NCBI RefSeq assembly: GCF_900199185.1
Contig: NZ_OBMI01000002.1
Span: forward strand, 868,001 to 932,000
Direction: 5' to 3'
DNA: 64,000 bases
From: Sphingomonas guangdongensis
Lineage (GTDB): Bacteria; Pseudomonadota; Alphaproteobacteria; Sphingomonadales; Sphingomonadaceae
The notes beneath the pieces are model-generated. The model saw only the letters and a program-made list of their open reading frames with translations, was not told the DNA's origin and ran no database searches. A program made the position numbers and the translations under genes. Below are positions 19,258 to 27,820 of this stretch, in pieces. Numbering within the stretch: the stretch's first letter is position 1; every line of letters begins with the position of its first letter.

Positions 19258-20829
19258 ATGACAGGCAGCATCGAGGACGCGCCGTGGTGGCAACGCGGCG
19301 TCGTGTACCAGGTCTATCCCCGCTCGTTTCAGGACAGCGACGGCGACGGTGTCGGTGATCTGGCCGGGATTGAGGCGCGTTTGGACCACATCGCCGCGCT
19401 TGGCGTCGACGCGATCTGGCTGTCGCCGATCTTCCCGTCGCCCATGAAGGACTTCGGCTACGACGTCGCCGACTATTGCGGGATCGAGCCACTGTTCGGC
19501 GATCTCGCCGCCTTCGATTCGCTGCTCGCCGCCGTGCACGCGCGCGGGCTGAAGCTGCTGCTCGACTTCGTACCCAACCACTCGTCCGACCAGCACCCGT
19601 GGTTCAAGGAGAGCCAGTCGGGCCGGGACAGTGCCAAGCGTGACTTTTACATCTGGCGCGATTCGGCACCGGGCGGCGGCCCGCCCAACAACTGGATCAG
19701 CGACTTCGGTGGATCGTCGTGGGAGTATGATGCGGCAAGCGGGCAATACTACCTCCACGCCTTTCTGAAGGAGCAGCCCGACCTCAACTGGCGCAACCCA
19801 GCACTGAAAGCGGCGATGCTGGACGTGCTGCGCTTCTGGTTCGACCGCGGCGTCGACGGGTTCCGGATCGATGTGCTGTGGCACATCGTCAAGGCCGCCG
19901 GATTGCCCGACAACCCTGTCAACGAAGCTTGGCGGCCGGGGATCAACGAGCGCGACCGGCTGATCCAGCTACACTCGACCGACCAGCCGGAGGCACACGC
20001 GATCGCCGCCGAGATGCGCGCCATCGCCGACGCGTACGGTAACCGCGCGCTGATCGGCGAGATCTTCCTGCCGAACGAGCGCCACGCCCGCTGGTTCGGC
20101 ACGGTCGAGCAGCCGGAGGTCCACCTGCCGTTCAACTTCCAGTTAATCGAGAACGACTGGAATGCGGCAGGGCTGCGCCGGGTCATCGCCGAGTATGAAG
20201 CATCGCTGCCGCCGCACGGCTGGCCCAACTGGGTAATCGGCAGCCACGATGCGCCGCGGATCGCCGCGCGTGTGGGCGAGGCGCAGGCGCGGATCGCGGC
20301 GATGCTGCTGCTGACGCTCCGGGGCACGCCGACGCTCTACCAGGGTGACGAACTCGGCATCGGTGTCGTCGCGATCCCGCCGGAGCGGGTGCGCGATCCT
20401 CAGGAGTTGCGCCAGCCCGGCATCGGGATAGGTCGGGACCGCTCGCGCACGCCGATGGCCTGGGATGCGTCGCCGAACGCCGGGTTCAGCACGGGCGAGC
20501 CGTGGCTGCCGCTCCACGACGACTGGCGGACCCGCAACGTTGCGGCGCAGCAGGATGATTCGCCATCGATGCTGACGCTCTACCGGCGGCTCCTGGCGCT
20601 TCGGGGGGCGGAGCCGGCGCTGGCGCTCGGCGACATGGCGCTCCTCGACGCACCGGAGGGCGTGCTCGCTTACCGTCGGCGCCATGGCGGCCGTGAACTG
20701 ACGGTGCTGCTAAACCTTACGGCCGAGAACCTTACGGTGCCCTGGGGAGGCAAGGTGCTGATCTCGACGCTGAACGGCGAGCCGGAGCCAGGCATGCTCT
20801 TCGCCAACGAAGGCCTGATCCTCGCATGA
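19258..20829 (+). CDS. GH13 alpha-glucosidase / alpha-amylase family
   Basis: 523 residues from ATG 19258 (Shine-Dalgarno aagggagg). A (beta/alpha)8 glycoside hydrolase of the oligo-1,6-glucosidase/alpha-glucosidase type: 'WWQRGVVYQVYPRSFQDSDG', 'LLLDFVPNHSSDQHPWF', nucleophile Asp205 in DGFRIDV, acid/base Glu268 in GEIFLP, and transition-state Asp331 in SHDAPR (usually NHD). No signal peptide is visible, so it is cytoplasmic and likely acts on imported maltose-type sugars or trehalose. It overlaps the GT4 gene downstream (ATGA). Confidence 0.93.
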   Translation: MTGSIEDAPWWQRGVVYQVYPRSFQDSDGDGVGDLAGIEARLDHIAALGVDAIWLSPIFPSPMKDFGYDVADYCGIEPLFGDLAAFDSLLAAVHARGLKLLLDFVPNHSSDQHPWFKESQSGRDSAKRDFYIWRDSAPGGGPPNNWISDFGGSSWEYDAASGQYYLHAFLKEQPDLNWRNPALKAAMLDVLRFWFDRGVDGFRIDVLWHIVKAAGLPDNPVNEAWRPGINERDRLIQLHSTDQPEAHAIAAEMRAIADAYGNRALIGEIFLPNERHARWFGTVEQPEVHLPFNFQLIENDWNAAGLRRVIAEYEASLPPHGWPNWVIGSHDAPRIAARVGEAQARIAAMLLLTLRGTPTLYQGDELGIGVVAIPPERVRDPQELRQPGIGIGRDRSRTPMAWDASPNAGFSTGEPWLPLHDDWRTRNVAAQQDDSPSMLTLYRRLLALRGAEPALALGDMALLDAPEGVLAYRRRHGGRELTVLLNLTAENLTVPWGGKVLISTLNGEPEPGMLFANEGLILA

Positions 20830-21836
20830 AGGTCGCTATGCTGGCGCCGATCTCGTGGCGGACGCCGCCGCGTCACTACGGCCCTTGGGAGCTGGTGACG
20901 AGCCTGCTGACCGAGGCGCTGGTCGCGCGCGGCGTCGACGTGACGCTCTTCGCGACGCTCGACAGCGAAACCGCGGGGACGCTCGATGGCGTGGTGCCCG
21001 CGCCCTACAGCGAAAATCCGTCGATCGACGCCAAGGTGTGGGAGTATCGCCACCTCGCCCACCTGTTCGCGCAGGCCGACCGGTTCGACCTCATCCACAA
21101 CCAGGCCGACTTCCCGGCGCACGCCTTTGCGGCCTTGGTCGCGACGCCGATGGTGACGACGATCCACGGCTTCTCGTCAGACCGCATCCTGCCGATGTAC
21201 CAGCCGTTTCAGGACCGGGTGCACTATGTCGCGATCAGCGATGCCGATCGGCACCCGTCGCTCCGCTACGCCGCGACGATCCACCACGGCATCTCGATCG
21301 AGGACTTCTCCTTCGATCCCGTCGGCAGCGACGACCTGCTCTTCTTCGGACGGATCCACCCCGACAAGGGAGCGGCGGAGGCGATCGCGGCGGCGCGTGC
21401 GAGCAGGCGGGCGCTCCACCTCTACGGCGTCGTGCAGGACGGTGGCTACTATGAGCGGGAGGTTGTTCCGGCCGCTGACGCGGTGACGGTCACCTATCAC
21501 GGTGCCGTCGGCGGGGCGGCGCGTGCAGCGGCGCTTGGCTCGGCGCGTGCGCTCCTTCACCTCATCAACTTCGACGAGCCGTTCGGGCTGTCGGTGATCG
21601 AGGCCATGGCCTGCGGTACGCCGGTCATCGCCAGCGCGCGCGGGTCAATGCCCGAGCTTATCGAAGATGGCGTCAACGGGTTCCTGGTTGACAGCGTTGC
21701 GGAGGCGGTGGCCGCAATCGAGCGGGTGGGGGAGATCGACCGGGCGGCCTGTCGTCAGAGCGTCGCCGAGCGCTTCTCCGTCGACCGCATGGCCGACGAT
21801 TATCTGGCGCTCTACCGCCGCATCCTCGGCGCCTAG
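20826..21836 (+). CDS. GT4 family glycosyltransferase
   Basis: 336 residues with the GT-B fold of family 4: N-terminal 'MKVAMLAPISWRTPPRHYGP', 'DLIHNQADFPAHAF' and 'TTIHGFS', and a C-terminal nucleotide-sugar domain with 'FFGRIHPDKGAAEAI'. The signature 'EPFGLSVIEAMACGTPVIAS' carries the E-x7-E residues. 'GSMPELIEDGVNGFLVD' completes it. The start overlaps the GH13 stop by ATGA, so the hydrolase and transferase are made together. The acceptor is unknown. Confidence 0.92.
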   Translation: MKVAMLAPISWRTPPRHYGPWELVTSLLTEALVARGVDVTLFATLDSETAGTLDGVVPAPYSENPSIDAKVWEYRHLAHLFAQADRFDLIHNQADFPAHAFAALVATPMVTTIHGFSSDRILPMYQPFQDRVHYVAISDADRHPSLRYAATIHHGISIEDFSFDPVGSDDLLFFGRIHPDKGAAEAIAAARASRRALHLYGVVQDGGYYEREVVPAADAVTVTYHGAVGGAARAAALGSARALLHLINFDEPFGLSVIEAMACGTPVIASARGSMPELIEDGVNGFLVDSVAEAVAAIERVGEIDRAACRQSVAERFSVDRMADDYLALYRRILGA

Positions 21837-21855
21837 CGAGGGGTCGGCGCGGGCG

Positions 21856-24423
21856 TCAGAGCTGCCCGGTCACCAGCTCGTGCATCGCACGGGCGACATT
21901 CTCCACTGTGTAGGGCTTCTGGACGACGACGTGCCCGCGCTGCGCATCCGGGAGCTGCGCCTGCTCGCCATAGCCGGTCGCGAAGAAGAAGCGGATGCCG
22001 AGTTCGTCGAGCCGCTCGGCGACCGCGAAGCTGTTGCGGTCGCCCAGGTTGATATCGAGCATCGCTAGGTCGGGTCGGCGTTCACCGATCAGCTCCAGCG
22101 CCGCCTCGACGGTCGCTGCGGTCATCACCGACGCGGCACCGAGCCGGGTCAGGATATCCTCCGCATCGAGCGAGATGATCAGGCTGTCCTCCACCAGCAG
22201 GACGGTGCGGCCCTTCAGCAGGTCGGCGGGCGTTTCGACCGGATGGCCGGGCGACGAGCGGGGGAACCGGATCGCGGCCGGCGCGCGATCACGTGTGACC
22301 GAGACGTGGCGGGCGGGGATGCGGAACTGCGCCTCGACGCCCTCGGGCTTGTACTCGATCTGCGCGGTGCCGCCGAGATCATAGGGGACCGAGCGGTCGA
22401 TGATCGTCGTGCCGAAGCCGCGGCGAGTGGGCGGGGTGACCGGCGGGCCGCCGCGCTCCCGCCAGGTCAGCAGCAGGTCGCCCGCCTCGTTACGCTCCCA
22501 CCGGCACGCGACATCGCCGTCGGTCGACAGGCTGCCGTACTTGGTCGAGTTGGTGACGAGCTCGTGGATGACGAGTGCCATGGTCGAATAGGCCTGCGGG
22601 TTTAGGAGCACCGGCTCGCCGTCCGAGTGCAGCCGTTCCGCGCCGCCATCGACGAATGCCGCCGCCTCGGCGTCGATCAGCGCCTGGATCGGGGCTGGAC
22701 CCCAGTGATCGTCGGTGATCTGGTTGTGCGCCCGCGCGAGCGCGTGGATGCGCCCGTCGACCATGCGGACATAGTCCTTGACCGCCGGATCGGCGGGCTG
22801 CGACTGCCGGATCAGCCCGCGGATTACCCCCAAAATGTTGCGGACCCGGTGATTGAGCTCGGCGATCAGCAGCTCCTGCCGGGCGCTCGCCTGCTGACGC
22901 TCGGCCGACGCCTCGTCCGCGAGGCGCAGGACCACCTCGATCAGCGTTGCGCGCAACGTCTCGGCGACGCGCAACTCCGACGGGGTGAACGGGCGGGAGT
23001 GACCCTCGACGCGCTCCTTCCACTCGGCGAAGCTCGCACGCGGGGTGAGGCGGGGGCCGTTGGGGCCGTACTCGACCGGCTTGTGCGGATCGCCGGCCCA
23101 GCGCACCGCGCGGATCAGCTCAGCGCGGAACAGCACCACATAGTCACGCGGCGTGCGCGAGATCGGGATGGCGAGCAGCCCCGCGGCGCGCTCGCGGAAC
23201 TCGCCCGCATCGGGCAGGAGCGCGCCAATGTGGTCGGTCGCGTAGACGCGGCCCGCCGCCGTCCCGTTCAGCGCGCGGATGATGCGGCGGAACTCGTCGG
23301 TGTTCGGCGTCACACCCGAAAAGGCGTAGCTGCCGTTGATCCACACGCCCACGCCGTCCGCCGGAATGGCGGCGGTGAGGATGTCGCCCAGCCAGTCGGG
23401 ATCGCGCAGCAGCGTGTCGTCGGAGGCGACCGCGCCGAGCAGTTGGTCGGAGATGTCGCGCGCCCGACGCTCATATTCGACCGTCTGCTGCCGCTCGCGG
23501 CTCTCCAGCCGCATTGCGAACATCTGCGCGAACAGCTCGGAGATCGAGCGCCGCTCATAGGTCGGGCAGCGCGCCGTATAGTGGTGGCAGGCGAACAGCC
23601 CCCACAGCTTGCCGTCGACGATGATCGAGATCGACATGGAGGCCTGCACCCCCATGTTCTTCAGATACTCGATGTGGATCGGCGAGACGGATCGGAGCGC
23701 GGAAAGCGACAGGTCGAGCAGCCGGCCGGTCTCGTCGCGCGGCGGCACGATCGGCACGGGAGCGGCGTTCACGTCGCTGATCACCCGCAGCAGGTTGCGC
23801 TTGTAGAGCTCGCGCGCCTGCGCCGGGATGTCGGTTGCGGGGTAGTGCAGCCCTAGAAAGCTGCCGATCCCTGCCTTCACCGACTCGGCGACGACCTCGC
23901 CCGACCCGTCCGCGGCGAAGCGGTAGACCATGACCCGGTCGTATCCGACCAGCGCCCGCACCAGCCGTGCGCCCTCACGGTAGAAGGTAGGCAGGTCGCC
24001 GCACTGGTCTAGCCGCGTCACCATCGAGCGGACCACGCCCGATGCGTCGCCGTGATCGTCCGATCCGGGTTGCGCCTCGATCACGATCTGCCCGCCCGAC
24101 AGGTGGACGGCGATGTCGAACGGCGGCTTGCCCGGCACCAGCGTGCAGCCGAACATTCGCTCGACCGAGTCGGTGCCGCGCAGCAGCGCCATGCGGTTGC
24201 GCAGGTCGTGCACTGCCTTCGCCGGGAAGCAGTCGGCGAGCGGGCGGCCGATCACGTCGACGGGCGCGCGGCCGAGGAATTCGCCCAAGTTGGCGGAGGC
24301 GCGCGCGACCAGCCAGTCGGCGCTGAGCGCGAGCAGGAAGCCGATCGGCTGGATCGCGCCGAGCAGATGGATCGGTTCGCGATCGCAGTTCGTCAGATCG
24401 ACCGCGGGTTCGACGTCGGCCAC
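21856..24423 (-). CDS. bphP: Bacteriophytochrome with HWE/HisKA_2 kinase and receiver domain
   Basis: 855 residues: PAS (about 10-120), GAF (about 140-300), PHY (about 320-500), an HWE-type histidine kinase (about 525-740) and a C-terminal receiver (about 745-855). Cys13 in 'LTNCDREPIHLLGAIQPIG' is the biliverdin attachment site of bacterial phytochromes. The GAF pocket has 'HYPATDIPAQARELY'. The kinase H-box is 'LLIAELNHRVRNILGV'. The receiver has 'LLVEDSLIISLDAEDIL', the phospho-acceptor in 'LAMLDINLGD', and a KPY motif. A red/far-red light sensor. GTG start, overlapping the stop of the heme oxygenase gene by one base. Confidence 0.96.
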   Translation of the reverse strand: MADVEPAVDLTNCDREPIHLLGAIQPIGFLLALSADWLVARASANLGEFLGRAPVDVIGRPLADCFPAKAVHDLRNRMALLRGTDSVERMFGCTLVPGKPPFDIAVHLSGGQIVIEAQPGSDDHGDASGVVRSMVTRLDQCGDLPTFYREGARLVRALVGYDRVMVYRFAADGSGEVVAESVKAGIGSFLGLHYPATDIPAQARELYKRNLLRVISDVNAAPVPIVPPRDETGRLLDLSLSALRSVSPIHIEYLKNMGVQASMSISIIVDGKLWGLFACHHYTARCPTYERRSISELFAQMFAMRLESRERQQTVEYERRARDISDQLLGAVASDDTLLRDPDWLGDILTAAIPADGVGVWINGSYAFSGVTPNTDEFRRIIRALNGTAAGRVYATDHIGALLPDAGEFRERAAGLLAIPISRTPRDYVVLFRAELIRAVRWAGDPHKPVEYGPNGPRLTPRASFAEWKERVEGHSRPFTPSELRVAETLRATLIEVVLRLADEASAERQQASARQELLIAELNHRVRNILGVIRGLIRQSQPADPAVKDYVRMVDGRIHALARAHNQITDDHWGPAPIQALIDAEAAAFVDGGAERLHSDGEPVLLNPQAYSTMALVIHELVTNSTKYGSLSTDGDVACRWERNEAGDLLLTWRERGGPPVTPPTRRGFGTTIIDRSVPYDLGGTAQIEYKPEGVEAQFRIPARHVSVTRDRAPAAIRFPRSSPGHPVETPADLLKGRTVLLVEDSLIISLDAEDILTRLGAASVMTAATVEAALELIGERRPDLAMLDINLGDRNSFAVAERLDELGIRFFFATGYGEQAQLPDAQRGHVVVQKPYTVENVARAMHELVTGQL

Positions 24424-24965
24424 TACGCGCTACACTCCATGCGGGCACTCGCCCGCTCAAACAAGGCAAAGACGGATCGCGCGGCGGCCGCCGCGACCGC
24501 TAGCTGCTCCTCGTCGGCGAGCCGCCGGTCGAGCAGGTCGAGCAGGTCGCGCCACAGCCGGCTGTCGTGCGCGGCGAGGAAGCTGCGCGGCAGATCGGGG
24601 GAAACCGAGCGGACGAGCATGGCGCCGCCGAGCCGCGACCCTTCTATGACGTACAGCGCGCCGAGCAGCGCCGGCTCCCCGGCAAACGGCGGCGGGTCGA
24701 GGGGCGGCGGAACTGAAGTCTGCAGCGCGGCTAGGTCAGCGCGTAAAAGATGGGCCCGCCGCCGAAGCGGCCAGTCCGGCGTGACCGGCGCGGCGTCGAG
24801 CGCCGCCTCGATCGGCAGCATGGCGGCCGCCTGCGCGGAAAGGAACGCTGCATAGCCACGGCGATCGGTCAGATCGAAGCGCGCGAAGGCCGCGTCGACG
24901 CGCTCGTGATCGTCGGCGGTTGCTGCGCGCAGGGCGGCGCGGGCATGCTGGCGCACGCCGCTCAT
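24423..24965 (-). CDS. bphO: Biliverdin-producing heme oxygenase
   Basis: 180 residues. His20 in 'TADDHERVDAAFARFD' is the proximal heme ligand, and 'GALYVIEGSRLGGAMLVR' is the distal-helix signature (Gly-rich kink) of bacterial heme oxygenases. It opens heme to biliverdin IXalpha, the chromophore of the phytochrome encoded directly downstream. The TAG stop overlaps the GTG of bphP. An operon of chromophore synthase and photoreceptor is common. Confidence 0.95.
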   Translation of the reverse strand: MSGVRQHARAALRAATADDHERVDAAFARFDLTDRRGYAAFLSAQAAAMLPIEAALDAAPVTPDWPLRRRAHLLRADLAALQTSVPPPLDPPPFAGEPALLGALYVIEGSRLGGAMLVRSVSPDLPRSFLAAHDSRLWRDLLDLLDRRLADEEQLAVAAAAARSVFALFERASARMECSA

Positions 24966-25109
24966 GCGATCGTCAGATCTGCGACCCGAATAGCCGGCGC
25001 TTTCATCTGCCGCCGTCTGCGGGCGAAATGATTAGCTTGCAAGCAGGAACGCACCCGCCTTAACATAGATCAATTCAGCGCGCCTAACCGGCGGCAATCG
25101 CACCGCTTT

Positions 25110-25523
25110 TCAGCAGGTCTGTTCTTCGATGCCGAAGAAGCGCTCGATCACCGATCGGGTCAGCCGCGCCGGACGCCGCGTCGTCGCATCCAGGCAGCAC
25201 CAGCGCGACTTCACCTCCGCCAGCACGTCCTCACCGCGGCGGATGATCGTCTCGTAAAAGGCGCTGGCGCCGTGCACCTTCTCCAGGATCACGGTGGCGA
25301 TCACCTGATCGTCGAGGAAGGCGGGCTTGCGGTAGGTAATCTCGTGCTTGAGCGCGACCCACAGGTGCCCAGCGACCGCCTCGACCGGGGCGTTGCTCTG
25401 CCAGTGACTCAGTACCGCCTCCTGCACCCACTTCAGGTAGCTGGCGTTGTTGACGTGGCCCATGAAGTCGATGTCGGCTGGATCGATCGGGATCGATACC
25501 TGATGAGCAAGCGCCATTGTCAT
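25110..25523 (-). CDS. Acyl-CoA thioesterase, 4HBT hotdog family
   Basis: 137 residues. The hotdog signature 'ADIDFMGHVNNASYLKWVQE' contains the catalytic Asp of the 4-hydroxybenzoyl-CoA thioesterase type, followed by 'ITYRKPAFLDDQVIATVILE' and 'SRWCCLDATTRRPARL'. It probably hydrolyses medium- or aromatic-acyl-CoA (YbgC/FadM-like). It lies alone between bphO and the TonB receptor gene. There is a near duplicate of ATG at its start ('MTMALA'), so the first or third codon may be used. Confidence 0.9.
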   Translation of the reverse strand: MTMALAHQVSIPIDPADIDFMGHVNNASYLKWVQEAVLSHWQSNAPVEAVAGHLWVALKHEITYRKPAFLDDQVIATVILEKVHGASAFYETIIRRGEDVLAEVKSRWCCLDATTRRPARLTRSVIERFFGIEEQTC

Positions 25524-25587
25524 GATGCGCCGAGCCTAACGTATCGGCAGGCCCGGCGCAATTTACATCGGTGTCAGTGTCGGTACG

Positions 25588-27720
25588 TCACAGTGCCAGC
25601 CGGATCGTCGCGCGGATGTCCCGCCCGGCGAGCGGCGCGAAGTCCTTCAGGAAGCTCGCGTGGCGCCGCGCCAGCTTGTCAAAGATGTTGTTGGCGCTGA
25701 TCAGCAGGGTGGTGCGCTGATCCCCGAACGGCTTGAGCGCGACAGACGCGTTCACCAGCGTGTAGCCGTCGGTAGGCGTTTCGAACTGCGCAATGCGGTC
25801 CTGCTCGAACACGTGCTCGACCTCGACCCGGCCGGTCAGTCGATCGCTTTGCGCTTCCAATCCGCCGAGCAGGCGGAGCGGCGGGATGCGCGGGACCGGT
25901 CCGGTGTCCTCGACGGTGGCGCGTACATAGTCGCCGACCGCGTCGGCGTTGATCGCGAAAGAGCCGATCGTCGCGAGCCGCAGCGAAGCGTTCGCCTCCA
26001 CCCCGTAGTAGCGCACGTCGGCCTGCTGGTAGGCGAAGCAGGGCAGGTCGACTTCGCGCCCCGATGGGTCGGCTGCTTCCTCGCAGACCGATCGATCCAC
26101 CTGGTTCTCGAAGATGAAATTCTTGAACCAGCTATGATAGGCCGACACGTCGAGCGCGAAGGCGTTGCTGTGCACGTGGACGGTGGCCTCGACTCCCCAG
26201 CTCGTTTCCTTGCGGAAGTCGGGATTGCCGAGCTCATACGCCTGGGTACCTGCATGAGGGCCGTTAGCAAACAGCTCCTCGGCAGAGGGGGCGCGTTCGG
26301 TCCGAGATCCGTTGATGCCGATACGCAAGCCTTCGCTCAGCTCATAGGACGCGCCGAGCGAGCCGGAGAGTGCCTCGAAGTGACGATCGCCGCGGAAAAA
26401 GCGGCTGTCGTCGATCGGGATGCGAGAGGCGAGATCGGTGAACTCGTACCGAAGCCCACCCTCGGCACGCAGCGGGCCGGCGACGATCTGCTGCAGCGTG
26501 AAGAGCCCGACCTGATTGGTCTCGTTGCGAGGCACAAAGGCTTCCTCGCCGTTCACGTCGAAGTTGCGGTTGAAGTACTGGACGCCGCTCGCCCCGCTCC
26601 AGCCGCCGCGGTCGGCCTGCACTACCTCGAGCCGCGCCTCCGACCCCTTGTTGTAGAAGGCGGTGCCGACCTCGCCCGTCTCCTCCAGCTCGAAGTGGCG
26701 ATAGTCGGCAAAGCCCGCGCGCAGGCGGATCGCCTGGAGCACGTCGCCCCCGGTCTGCACCTCGGCGCGCAGGTCGACGCGGTCCTGCTGGACGTCGAGG
26801 CGCGGGGCTTCCTGCTCCTGCCCGACCTCCGTCGCATAGCGGATCGGCACGCCATAGAGGCTGTCGTAGTGGCTGTATGAGATGCCGAGATGGCCGGTAT
26901 CGGTGACGATCGAGCCTCCGACGCCTGCTGTCCATGTTTCTGCCGCCGTGTTGGGCAAACGGTTCCGAAGGTTGGCGCTGGCGGCGAAGTCGATCGGCTC
27001 CTCGCCATCCTCCACCTCCTGCAGCAGCCCGACCTGCGACAGCGCGGCCGCGCGCTGCGGGCCGGACAAGAGGTAGCCGCGACCGGTGCGCAGGTCGTCA
27101 CTCTTCAGGTACGAGCCATCGACGTGCAGGACGAAGTTACGGCCAACCGCGACGTCGGCGGCGCCGCTCAAAGATCGATCCTCCGCTGCCGAGCCGTAGC
27201 TGCCGATCGCGCCGATGCGGTGACCATTCTCCGGCAGGCTGCGCGGGATGCGAGTGTCGATCACGTTGACCACGCCGCCGACCGCCGAGGACCCGAACAG
27301 CAGCACGGCGGGTCCGCGCAGCACCTCGATCCGCTCCGCCAGTAGCGGGTTGATTGCAACCGCGTGATCGACAGAGGTGTTGGACACGTCAAAGGAGCCG
27401 ATGCCGTCGGTCAGCACACGGACGCGCTCGCCTTGAAATCCGCGCAGGATCGGCCGCGAGGCGTTCGGACCGAAGGAGGTGGCCGAGACGCCCGGCTGAC
27501 GCGCAAGCGTTTCACCGATGGTGGAGCGGAGTTCCCGCGTCAGCGCCTCGCCCGCGAGGACCGTGGTGCCCTGCAGCACGTCTCCTTCAAGCGTGCGGAT
27601 CGGCGCGGTCACAATGATCTGCTCCCCGCGATCGCGGAGCTGCGACTCATCCTGCGCGAAGGCAGGAGTGCTCAACGCGACGGACAGCAGGCTGGCGCCG
27701 GCGAGAAGACGAAGATTCAT
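25588..27720 (-). CDS. TonB-dependent outer-membrane receptor, ZnuD-like
   Basis: 710 residues with a signal peptide (to about 'STPAFAQ', residue 23) and a plug domain ('TIGETLARQPGVSATSFGP', 'ILRGFQGERVRVLTDGI', 'ERIEVLRGPAVLLFGSSA'). A 22-strand barrel follows, ending in a hydrophobic last strand (IRATIRLAL). The loop 'APSAEELFANGPHAGTQAYE' and 'LGNPDFRKETSWGVE' are typical of ZnuD-type receptors for zinc or heme. Two Cys residues in an external loop (SVCEEAAD/LPCFAYQQ) may form a disulfide. A perfect palindrome over its promoter suggests metal-responsive repression. Confidence 0.9.
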   Translation of the reverse strand: MNLRLLAGASLLSVALSTPAFAQDESQLRDRGEQIIVTAPIRTLEGDVLQGTTVLAGEALTRELRSTIGETLARQPGVSATSFGPNASRPILRGFQGERVRVLTDGIGSFDVSNTSVDHAVAINPLLAERIEVLRGPAVLLFGSSAVGGVVNVIDTRIPRSLPENGHRIGAIGSYGSAAEDRSLSGAADVAVGRNFVLHVDGSYLKSDDLRTGRGYLLSGPQRAAALSQVGLLQEVEDGEEPIDFAASANLRNRLPNTAAETWTAGVGGSIVTDTGHLGISYSHYDSLYGVPIRYATEVGQEQEAPRLDVQQDRVDLRAEVQTGGDVLQAIRLRAGFADYRHFELEETGEVGTAFYNKGSEARLEVVQADRGGWSGASGVQYFNRNFDVNGEEAFVPRNETNQVGLFTLQQIVAGPLRAEGGLRYEFTDLASRIPIDDSRFFRGDRHFEALSGSLGASYELSEGLRIGINGSRTERAPSAEELFANGPHAGTQAYELGNPDFRKETSWGVEATVHVHSNAFALDVSAYHSWFKNFIFENQVDRSVCEEAADPSGREVDLPCFAYQQADVRYYGVEANASLRLATIGSFAINADAVGDYVRATVEDTGPVPRIPPLRLLGGLEAQSDRLTGRVEVEHVFEQDRIAQFETPTDGYTLVNASVALKPFGDQRTTLLISANNIFDKLARRHASFLKDFAPLAGRDIRATIRLAL

Positions 27721-27734
27721 GAGGCGTGTCCCTT

Positions 27735-27766
27735 TGTAACATCACGTCTCTACGCGTGATGTTACA
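27735..27766. promoter_or_regulatory. Perfect 12-bp palindromic operator upstream of the TonB receptor gene
   Basis: TGTAACATCACG at 27735-27746 and its exact reverse complement at 27755-27766, separated by 8 bases. It lies 14 bases before the receptor ATG and covers the predicted -10. The TGTAACAT...ATGTTACA core has the look of a dimeric metal-regulator site (Zur or ArsR-like), but it does not match a consensus I can vouch for. It is too T-poor downstream to be a terminator. Confidence 0.7.
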
Positions 27767-27775
27767 CGGTCACAA
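27747..27775 (-). promoter_or_regulatory. Predicted sigma-70-type promoter of the TonB receptor gene
   Basis: On the minus strand, TTGTGA (27770-27775) and TAGAGA (27747-27752) are separated by 17 bases. The -10 lies in the 8-base spacer of the palindrome, so a bound repressor would block RNA polymerase directly. Confidence 0.4.
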
Positions 27776-27820
27776 TGCTGTTCGTTGCCGATCGGGTGCG
27801 GTCTGTTGCACCTGCGAAGG

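Noticed and set aside
22627..23856. Long plus-strand open frame opposite bphP
   Set aside because: Fully antisense to a clear phytochrome; Arg/Asp/Gln-rich shadow translation.
25023..25109. Possible FNR-like half site (ttgatctatgttaa) before bphO
   Set aside because: Only one half fits TTGAT; the other half does not match ATCAA, so no oxygen-sensor site is claimed.
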